DNA from: Stemphylium vesicarium
Taxonomy: Eukaryota > Ascomycota > Dothideomycetes > Pleosporales > Pleosporaceae
Assembly: GCA_004380135.1 (NCBI GenBank)
Contig: QXCR01000102.1
Coordinates: forward strand, 124,001 to 188,000
Direction: 5' to 3'
DNA: 64,000 nt
Positions 51,601 to 61,500 of the stretch are shown here, piece by piece; positions within the stretch are counted from its first letter, which is position 1; each line of letters starts with the position of its first letter. A program made the translations under genes and the position numbers. The notes below the pieces were generated by a model. That model searched no databases. It was not told the origin of the DNA and saw nothing but the letters and a program-made list of their open reading frames with translations.

Positions 51601-53647
51601 ATGCCGAAAGCAGTTCCAGCAAACCCCAAAAAGATTATATTGTGTTGTGATGGCACCTCGCAATCATCCGTGAGCGGAGAGCTCAGTTTACCATCCAACA
51701 TTACACGCATTGCCAGAACTATCGCAAAAGCTGGCGACGATGGCAAGGAAGTCTGGCAGCAACTGGTCTACTACGACGCTGGAGTGGGGACTGGCGCCTT
51801 GTCTTGGATCGAATCTGTTCGTCAAGGAGCCACCGGGGATGGCTTGATTACCAATGTTCTCGAAGCCTACAACTTTGTGGTCAACAACTACTCGCCCGGA
51901 GACAAGATCTACTGCTTTGGTTTCTCGCGCGGCGCTTTCACTGCTCGAGCCATTGCTGGCATGATCACCGACTTTGGTGTCATCAAACCAGACTCCATGA
52001 AAGATTTTCCGTCTTTGTTTGCGGCCTACAAAAAGAACACGGAAAAATACAACTTCCGGAAGACCAAAGAATATTTCGAGTGGTATGCCGGCAAGGATCC
52101 TTTGGAACACGAGAGCCAGAAAGATACCGTCCGCAAGCATGAGGCTGTGGGTGATATTGCGTATGAGAACTCACAATTAGTTGAGCTTGTCGGTGTTTTC
52201 GATACCGTGGGGAGTCTCGGCCTTGCAGACACAATTATTCATCGCCATGCAGACAGTCGTCGGCCATACGAGTGGCTCAATGTCAAGTGGAACCCATGTA
52301 AGCTGCTGGTCTCTAACTATGTATTATAAAGTATTGACCGACTGTGTTCAGATATCAAGCATGCCTTTCATGCTTTGGCGCTGGATGACCGTCGATCGCC
52401 ATTCTTGCCAACATTGTACTACATTCCAGATGAAAAGGTCATCGCAGCCGAAATTGATATGTTCGAAAATGATGGGACCAAATGGCCAGCGCTAATTGAG
52501 CACCGAAGAAAAGTCGATGAGGAGTTCAGACAGGCAATGACAGAACAGCATGACTTGAGACAAGTCTGGTTCACCGGTGAGCAAACAAGTAAGCAAGTTG
52601 GTGTGATCGTCTAAACTGACTTACGTCAAAAGGTGTCCACATTAACATCGGTGGAGGTACAGACGAAGAGGCTACCGAGGAAGACAGCAAAGCCGGAGGA
52701 AAGACAGATCTCGAAGGTGAGTCCAAATGCGTTCAGAGCAAGACGCACATCCATTCTGCCCCCTTTCCCCCATCAATTCAAGCGTCCGGTTTTAATACCA
52801 CACATTCGCTGACGACTGTATAACAGGATTGGCAAACGTGACTTTCGCGTGGATGGTCGATCAATGCCGACCGTACCTCGCCTTCGAGGATTTCACAAAC
52901 GATACAATCGCCAACTACCTACAACGGACGAGAAGACATGACGAAATACGAAAGGCGAAAAAGAAAGCACACCCTAGTATGAAGGACCAGGTGACCAGCA
53001 AACTTGGTGCGGCCAGCAAATACCTAGGATCCTTCCTCCCTTTCGGCGAGCAGGCAGTACCCGAAGGGAACGAAGAGGCCCAAACCAACGAATCCGCCCA
53101 TTGGACTCTCTTCCGCGCTCACGGTGGCGACGACCTCAAGTACCGTTACTTGGGCTCGCAAGATCGTACACCCGGCGCCTGCTACGATATGTCGACGGAA
53201 GCTCGCCCAGGGAGCAACGACCGCATAAAGTTGCGTGACCTTGGCCGGACCAATGAATGGATGCATCCATCTGTCCAATGGCGCATAGAGAGTTCTAAAA
53301 AGGCCAAAAACAATCACGGATACATATACGAATCCAGTGCCCTGGGGGGGTTCAAGTACGGAGAGAAAAACGGCGTGTGCGGGTGGCAATACACCGACAA
53401 AGGCGGCGACAAAGACAGAGACGTGTGGATCCCTGAGTGGCCCATCACCGCAGCGATTGGAAAAAAGGGCACAAGCGTCCTGACGCTTAAAGAGGCCCGC
53501 AGTGAATACGCAGAGATGGCACTGATCGAACAGTGCAAGGACTATAAAGATGTGCTTGAGTTCCTGGATTATAGCGCTGCCCCTTACGGAAAAGAATATT
53601 CTCCAGCGGATTACAAAGATGAATCATATGTGTGGATGCGCGTTTAG
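51601..53647 (+). CDS. DUF2235 alpha/beta-hydrolase protein
   Basis: Four exons, 51601-52297, 52352-52576, 52633-52716 and 52827-53647, encode 608 aa. Donors are GTAAGC, GTGAGC and GTGAGT; acceptors are TTCAG, AAAAG and ACAG. The protein starts KKIILCCDGTSQSS and carries the nucleophile elbow GFSRGAFTAR (Ser109), then GVFDTVGSLG and, after the third exon junction, FTGVHINIGGG, all hallmarks of DUF2235. The family is related to bacterial T6SS phospholipase effectors (Tle1-like) but is widespread as uncharacterised fungal proteins. The C-terminal ~300 residues (from LANVTFAWMVDQC) end in a charged region. It has no signal peptide. A hydrolase acting on lipid or another ester is inferred. Confidence 0.92.
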
Positions 53648-54688
53648 TAGTCATGGGTGTGATGGTTGTAGGAGGAAAGGGAAAGAAGGGATAAGGGCAG
53701 CGACTAGCATGGCAACTACCGAGAAATCCACGGGAGCACTCGGGAATATGACGGAAGTGCCGCGCAACTACATCCACATTGGTGATGTCAGTAATTGGTA
53801 TTGTGGTCTGTTGTTGCCTTCTGCCCTGCTTGCTTGCGATATGTACTTGCCAGTACATGGAGTATATATGTCAGAGATAAACACCAGTGAGGCAACTACC
53901 AAGATAGCTAGGGTATCCTTCAAACGCAGCTAAACTACCTATCTCAGCTTCGGCTGTTCACCATGTCGCCTCCCAAGACCGCAAACAGATCCGAAAAACC
54001 TCCTCCTCACAGCCGCTGCAGTTGTCCAGCGTATATTGAGCGACTATCTTTGTAGTTGTCAATCATGTACCTAGCAGCTAGCGCACCGGCCCAGGAAATT
54101 CCTCACTACTATCATTATAGTCACCATGCCGTCTCGAAGTAGCAGAATTCTAACTCCATGCCAACAGCAGAAGCATACCAAACGAGCTGCGGTGAACTGC
54201 AATGCAGCTTCCCACCTGGCCGCTACCGCACTTCCGCGAACACCACAGCCACAGCCACAGCCATAGCGCTCTACCAATAGCTCATACGCACCTCATAATA
54301 CACATACAAACGGTCTGTATGTGCCTTGATACCAAAACACTTCTGTTGCCCGCACTACTGCCCGTCGATTCACATTGGCTATTGGTACTTGTCTATGGAT
54401 CATGTATATAATCACTAGATAGCATAGATAGTATAGATAGCTCGTACCGTTCGAGAAAACCAACAAGAAATCCCAGCCAGTCGCTTCTCGTATAATTTCG
54501 TATGATTGAACCCGTGCATATGTTTTACCTTGGTACATGGCCCCGCTTTGTCGGCTCAGGCGATCATGAACCCTGGTTTCATTAGTGCGCTCTCATCAGA
54601 TGTACAAGACCTTTCTCTTACTCCCTTAATTTCTGGCTATACCCCGAGTTCTCCAAATTCTCTCGGTTTGCATTGAAATGTTGCCATC
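53648..54688. other. Intergenic, no gene seen
   Basis: About 1 kb after the DUF2235 gene. ORFs on both strands are short and overlap. Near 54245 a run of ccacagccacagcc is a minor low-complexity patch. Confidence 0.45.
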
Positions 54689-55147
54689 ATGTCAACTTTC
54701 AATCTAGGCCGTCTGGGTCGCATCCAAATATCGCGTGTCCCTCCTTCACCCACCTCATTGCCAACAGAGCACCAAAACCTACCTTCAACCCCGCCACCAG
54801 AGTATGCAGACATTGTCGAGACCGACACCAAGTATCATGCTCCATAACAAGCACAACCGCCGCAGTGTAAGATCGAGCAGGTGCGTCGCTTCCTCATCGA
54901 GATCCTCGCGATAACGTTCTGCGCGAACTTCGATGAGCTGAATGCGGCTCTTTACGACATCCCCCCACCAAGCGGCACGAACACGATCCTTTGCGATGCC
55001 GAATGCGAAGAACTCCTGGCGCAATCGAAAGTCGTCTGCAAAGTTCACGGGTGCTTCCTACAAGATGAAAAGACGACGATACATCGAAGAGACGAGAAGA
55101 AGCTCTGCGCAACTATCATCCAACCCGTTCAAGCTATCCACCATTGA
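54689..55147 (+). pseudogene. Small unrecognised gene with in-frame stop
   Basis: One frame runs from ATG 54689 to a stop at 55147 with a single internal TAA at 54845-54847. The piece before it (RVPPSPTSLPTEHQNLPSTP, PPEYADIVETDTKY) and after it (QAQPPQCKIEQVRRFLIEIL and an acidic, Cys-containing segment ending CKVHG) look like one protein of 152 residues. Because the stop sits in a Gln-rich context (CCA TAA CAA GCA CAA), a CAA-to-TAA change is the simplest reading. An intron with a non-consensus GTCGAG donor and a GAGCAG acceptor could bypass the stop and cannot be excluded. No family was recognised. Confidence 0.5.
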
Positions 55148-57283
55148 CCCTCATTACCCAACTTGTCTTTAGACGTGATAGGGTGGTACGGCGAATAAGT
55201 GCGATTGCCATCGGGTACGCGCTGGAATTCCACCATCCTCGGATGGTGGGAGAGAAACCCGTATCCGTTTTGGGGCAAAGTACACGATCAGGATTGTATG
55301 AGAGGGTTCTGAAAACTTCTCATATGCATTGCGCCTAATGACAAGGTGCAATATGTGCTATGGGAAGCATGGGAGGATTTTCGGAGACGTTGCGCCTTGG
55401 GCCAGTTGGCATATCCGAACATATGTTGGCCTTTGAGGGGGGGATATTATGAGATGGGGGAATCACTACTAGAAACGATTGCGGCAGAGTCTGAGCCTGT
55501 CGTTGACGGGTCGTGATTTGAGCGTCAATTCGCAGCCATACACCTCCACCGCATGCCCACAAGAATCACACGACTACTTCGATTCCCTCATTGAGATCGC
55601 AGTCACTAGAAGCTCGTGAATCACTCCGTAGGTGTCGTACCTTCCGCTCCCACCATAGTCCCCAAGAATGACACAAGACATCATCATCAGCTTCTCATTC
55701 GCGTCCGATCTGCCTCACCATTCATACGCGACTACCGAGCTCCGAAGGTGTGTTCAAGTTGTGGAGTGAAATCGCAGTGAGTGGCATAACCCTATACGCC
55801 AACAGCCACAACGACATCATGCTTCCTGTATCTGCAGCAACCAACACCCCCAATTTCGCCGTAAACCTGTTGTTAACCCAAAATAGAACACGACAAGTAC
55901 GGCTTTGATCTCGCCGTCTTCTAAGGTTACCCCGGCGCCTCCTGCTCTTTGCCCAGTGCGAAGACAGTTTGAAGATGATAGGAAGGCTGTGAGCCCCATC
56001 CCAGCGGCAACTCGCCCTTAATTTAGTACGCTCCTATTGCAATGAGCACTTTTAGACGAACATAAGATGTTGAATGGCCGTTAATCAACCTCAACACAGG
56101 ACTGCGAAGGAGAACTTGTTCGGGATTTTACCACTCAATTGTCCAAAAAGTTCAACGAGTACTCCGCACACGGGCCGTCTATCTTTCCCTGTTCAATTGT
56201 TCTTGACGATGTAGTACCAAAGTTGCATGTGCTAGTTTGGCCCAACATAGTATCGGTGTGATGCAAACTGTGACGTTGAAATGGCCAAAAAGAAAGCCAT
56301 ACACAATTGCAAAAATACATACAACAGCGGGGATTCGCTAGTGGTCACCCACCTAACTACTAATCCGCCGGTATCTTGCTTAAATAGGGCTGAGCGAACG
56401 GGAAGCCTTGTTCTCAAGATCCTATGGTCGTATGTATCATTTCGGTCGGCCAGATGCATAAATATCATGGACGTTTGGGAGTCAGGACAAGCGAGAACTG
56501 GTCCAACCCCACCTCCTACCCCGCTTCCAGATCCAGCCACCACAGTCTAACATGAAGCACGACAGTATAACCTACGCAGAATGTAGTGAAATTAGTAGAG
56601 ATAACGACTAAGTCCATTTATTACTTAGCAGACAATTCCACACGACTTTCCACCTTGTCATGCCTTGTCACGGATCCCATTGCCACACGCTCGCGGCTGA
56701 CAGACACCATATACGCCTAGGATGTTCGGTCGCGACAAGATAAAACGCAACCAAGGTGAAGAGTAACTACCATTCGCTGTTGTCCTGAAACCTGCAGCCG
56801 ATTTCCAAGAGTCACGTCGCAGATGACTACCCCTCCTCTGATAGCCTCCAGTCGGCGAGTTTTGTTGTCACACTGCCCGACGTGTCGACTAGTCTTGTAC
56901 ACGTGTCCGGGATATATGCAATGCAAAAAAAATAGAGACTATCCTTGGTGGGAAGTGTACCACAGAGTAAAGCCTCTAATCGGCCACTCACATCATGACC
57001 CATTACACCACCATCCAGTAGACCGGAAGCGGCCTCCAACGGCGTCGGCAGATCACCAAAGAAGCTTATTACAATGTTGCGCAGTATTGAACCGACGAGT
57101 AGACACTGGCTGGGCTGCCTGTATCGGACATAGGTGGAGTACACAGTACTTAGCTTGCAGATTGCCGGCTGCTGGTCAGTGGCTGTGCTTAGCAGCTAGT
57201 ATAACGCAACTCTACCATCACCTCATCAAGTCGAGCACATCCACCTAATAACGGGCCCCTCTACTGCCTCTCAAGCATCCAAA
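55148..57283. other. 2.1 kb intergenic region
   Basis: No supported gene. Several short overlapping ORFs occur on both strands (for example 56281-56550 and 56823-57248), none with a recognisable feature. The final 200 bp should contain the BLOC1S1 promoter. Confidence 0.4.
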
Positions 57284-57670
57284 ATGCCTTCCCTACCCCC
57301 ATCTCCAGAAGAGGCGGCTCGTCGACAAGCCGAAGCACGCGCGGCGGTCACTGCCTCTCTGACGTCGGTCGGCGCGTCGGTCGACAACGAAATGCGCACG
57401 CGAACAGCCGACTTACATGCCAACTCGACAGCGATAGCAAAACAGGAGAAGGACCTCGCCAAACAAACTGCAGCGCTGGCGAAGCAGACGGCCGAATGGG
57501 ACAAATTGTTACAGGGTGGCACGAAGAAGCTAAATGAAGTGGGCGATATACAGAATTGGGCTGAGATGATCGAGAGGGACTTGCTTGTGTTGGAGGAGAC
57601 TGTGAGGCTGGTAGATGGGAAGGGCCAGAGCGAGAGGGAGGAGTCGGCTAGTGGGACGGGTAGGTGGTAG
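57284..57670 (+). CDS. BLOC1S1: BLOC-1 complex subunit 1 (BLOC1S1/GCN5L1-like)
   Basis: A single exon encodes 128 aa. The N-terminal half is Ala/Arg/Glu-rich helix. The core, HANSTAIAKQEKDLAKQTAALAKQTAEWDKLL then KKLNEVGDIQNWAEMIERDL, follows the BLOC1S1 pattern (AKQT..W......LKE.GD.ENWA..IE.D). The protein forms a helical bundle in BLOC-1, which sorts cargo to endolysosomal compartments, and the animal form also has an acetylation role. Fungal orthologues are small and usually annotated as hypothetical. The gene is near VPS39 in this window but not linked in transcription. Confidence 0.85.
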   Translation: MPSLPPSPEEAARRQAEARAAVTASLTSVGASVDNEMRTRTADLHANSTAIAKQEKDLAKQTAALAKQTAEWDKLLQGGTKKLNEVGDIQNWAEMIERDLLVLEETVRLVDGKGQSEREESASGTGRW

Positions 57671-58584
57671 GCTAAAGACAAGCTGTGTATTGGTGGTGAA
57701 CAGTTCTGGTGTATGCAAATGTCTTAGCGAGACATCCATAGAAGGGGTATGGGCAGGTGGTGGATGTCGGGTTCGATTCCTGTCAGGCCAAAACGCCGTC
57801 TTTTCTGTGTTGGAAGATGGACGATCCACTTGATGCTATGTCGTCATCCGTTGGCCATGATCACGAAGTGATAAACTTTTGATATCAAGTAGAAACTGCC
57901 GTGTTAGGGTACCATTGAACAATATTCGCCGGTGAAAACAAAGCCGTAAATGATATGCCACCAATGCCCTACGACAGGACCATGGCATAATCTTCTCGGG
58001 AGATGGACGACAGCGCGTCGCTTTCGTGACGGCCTAAGCTTGGATCAGCATGCACGGGCCAAGTCTCCATGATTGCGGAAACTGCTACTTGTGAGTGCTC
58101 TATGCTAAAGCTCCAACTACCACCTCATCCTACCCACCCACTACACCGACACAGAGGCTCCAGATAATTCCCTTCCTCTGGCGCAATCACCGCGCCAAGA
58201 GATACGCATTCGCTGCACTAGATCCGCGCCTGCACCGTGGTATCTTCCCGCAGTCTACCTGCTCACGCCTCTTCTCCACCAAGCCGCCCGCTCGCAGGCT
58301 TCCCTCACTCACAGGCACTTTTCGCTACAGCCGCTTTCCTGCGCAAAAGCACCGAAGACATCAAGAATCACGACCCCGCTTTTCGCTCCACTAAACCCGC
58401 AGCCACGCTGGGTTTCTGCGCTCCCGGTAAAGGCACTCGCAGCCTGTCTCTAGACAGCCCTTCCACCGCCACGGATATCTCGTCCGACTACCCGTTCGTC
58501 TGCACGCAACATCTCCCCGCCAGACACCAGCTTTATAAAGCTTGCATGTGAGGAAGCTTCGTCTTCCGAGCGCCCGGCGCAAAC
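57671..58584. other. Intergenic and promoter of TOM1-like gene
   Basis: About 900 bp. A short segment near 57760-57785 resembles a tRNA T-arm but lacks a matching acceptor stem. ORFs between 58095 and 58551 overlap and probably represent the 5' leader of the next gene. Confidence 0.45.
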
Positions 58585-61500
58585 ATGAAGATCAAGAAAC
58601 AGGCTACTTTGCGACATGAGTCCACTCTGGTGAGTTGTACCCCTCATGCCACCCCTCGCCACTGCTAACCAGATATGTGCAGTCGTCGATGATAGCAGAC
58701 TTTGTGAAGGCGACCGAGTCGATACCGCTCTACCAGCTGCCCGCACATCTCGCCTCGTTCCCTAAGCATTGGCCCTTTCCCCGCGGTGACGCATATCACT
58801 GGATCCCCGCGCTGAACCGCTTCGACCACATCCTAGAGCTCTTTAACAAGGAGTATGGCCTGGTAGACGGCCCCCAGACGCAGCCTTTCCAGCGCCGGCT
58901 TCTGCAGAAAGGCGATGCCGAGGAAGGCAGTACCAGCTCGGAGCACACCACAACAGAAGCCGTCCTCGATACCCTGCACGTATCGCAGGATGGCGATCGT
59001 GAGCTGATTGAGCAGATCCTCAACTTCACCCGCATGCTATTGGAGAACTGTGGCAATCGCAGCCTGTACTCTAGCAGTGAGCGCCTCGACAAGCTGCTCA
59101 ACACGACTTCAACCTCTCTCCTCAAGGCCACACTTCGCCTCGGCCATCGCCTCGCCCAGCGCTATGCTGCCGCCCGCATGCGTCTGGCGCCCGCCACCCT
59201 GCATCCATCTCTCCTCTCCAGCCACTACAACATCAACCTCGACAAGGTTCAGAAACTGTCAAGCCCCTTCGCAAAGGGCCCCACGGCTGCAGCACCAGTG
59301 TTTGGCACACCGGCAGGTAGAGGAAAGGATCGCGCAGGCAGCACCGACAGGCTCAGTTCATCCGACCTGGTCGGTTTGTACACTCTTTCCGAGGCTTCGA
59401 TGAAGCAGGAGTTTGGTGGCGTCCTCATCTCGTACTACGAGCCAACCCCCGCAGCCGAAGAAGGCAGCAGCAAACCGGCAACAACGGAGACGCCTACCCC
59501 TGCCCCGGCAGCACCCACCACACCGACCCCGGTTCGACGGACGTCAAGTATGGGCCCCAACCGAACGCCGCGACAGCCCCAGCCAGCCCCATCTGCCGAA
59601 TCACCAAATACCCCAGTCTTCACCCCCGGACAACCCCACAGTAAATCGAATGGTCCCAAGACGTTCGAAATGTCAGCCGACAAGGTTTCCAAGGGCAATG
59701 TACATGATTTGATCAAGGAGGGGCTTGGGAGCCTGCCAGAGAATGTTCACTACGAATTTCTGCATAAGTTGCGCATTGCAAAGATGTTCAACAATGGAAT
59801 CACTGGACGCGATGAGGCTGTCGCCATTCGTCTTCTATCGATTGCCAACATGGGCTATGTGCATGTTGAGAAGGAGTTTATGGCGAAGCTGGGCCAACAG
59901 GACGCAGATGAACCACGCCGGTTGCAGCTCGCCCATCAGTTATCCGAGCTAGTTCACCCTCCCAGCAATGGCCAGACTGGCATCTCCCGGGAGCTGCAAA
60001 CCTTTACCATGAGTGCTCTCGAAGCTCTCGCGAAGCACAAGTCGAAAGCCGCTGATATTTGCGCCGCTCTCAGCGTCAACGTCAACCACGGTGTACTGTT
60101 CTACGTCGTACGCAAGCTCGTTGCCGGACTTGGCGAAGAGACTGGTGATCCAGACGACTTAGAGGAGGACGAGTGGCGAGATGCTCTCTTTTCTCTGCTG
60201 AATACCCTACCGACCTCTCAAACGCGCACTGGTGAGCAGATGGTTGCCGCAGGACTCTTGGAAATCCTTGTCGACGTCCTCAAGCTGCGTACAGCAAAGG
60301 CAGAGCGTAACCACCCCAAGATTCTCAACTTTCTTGACACTTTTGTGTACAATTTGCGCGATGCCTTCTCCGCACTCGTGGCCGCAAAGGGACTAGAGAT
60401 TATTGCAGACCTTATGCAATACGAGGTCGACGTTTCCAAGAAGCTTGCCGAGGAGGACAAGGGCATGCCCAAGGAGTACAAGACACAGCTTACTGATTAT
60501 CAAATTCCCTTCTATCATCAGCAGAGTCTACGCTGGCTATTCAAGTTCCTTAACCACATGATGTCGCACACAGGCGGTAACTTCGATCGTCTAATGCGGA
60601 ATCTGATTGACTCACCGCAGCTGCTGAGCAGCCTGCGTACTGTGCTATCGAATGCAAAGATCTTTGGCTCAACAGTATGGAGCATGGCTGTCACAATTCT
60701 CGCTAGTTTCATCCATAACGAGCCAACCAGTTACCAAGTCATTGCCGAAGCAGGTCTGAGCGAGGCGTTCCTGGAAACAGTAGCTGGAGAGCCCGCTTTA
60801 GCACCAGCAGATGCGGAAGCCAGGTATGAAGGAGAAAGATCAACGTCAGAGCCATATCCTCCGCGAGCTGTTGGAACTAAGCTTGCCGAAGGTATCCTTC
60901 CCGTAGCTGAGGCCATCTCAACGCTCCCACCAGCATTTGATGCTATTTGCCTGGCAGAATCTGGCATGAAGCTCTTCCAAACATCTACTGCGCTCAAGAA
61001 ATTCTTTGAGATTTTTGAGAGTCCTGCTCATGTCAAGGCGCTCGATGCTGATACAGAGATGCCTACTTTGATTGGCAACTCCTTCGATGAGCTAGTGCGT
61101 CATCACCCGCCATTAAAGTCGCGAGTCCTCTCATGTTTCAGCGAGCTGATCGCCCGCGTGGTCCAACTTTGCGCCAGGAAGGCTGAGAACGAAGGTGTAG
61201 GTGCCAAACTGTGGACCGAAGATGCCAATGGAAAGCTCTTTGTGGCTGGTGGTCGACAAGCGTTATCGGGTTCGCGACCGCGGCGGAAATCAGAAACGGC
61301 TGGCACTGACGTCGAAATGGCGGACGCCGATGAGACTCCTAACGAAGCCGTCACGTTCGACCAAGTCACGGAGACCGAAGAAAGCAGCAAAGGCCCGACG
61401 ACGGGTCAATACGTCCGTGTGCTTTGCCGATTCCTTTCTGGGTTCTTTTCGAATCATGCCATGTGCGCTGCATACATCGACCTTGATGGCGTAGACCATA

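Noticed and set aside
51601..53647. DUF2235 gene as a recent bacterial T6SS effector acquisition
   Set aside because: It has three typical fungal introns and codon use like its neighbours; the family is widespread in ascomycetes, so recent transfer is not supported.
57755..57790. tRNA-like T-arm (GGGTTCGATTCC with following gtcaggcca)
   Set aside because: One stem position mismatches and no upstream acceptor strand tggcctg or D-arm is present within tRNA distance, so no tRNA was called.
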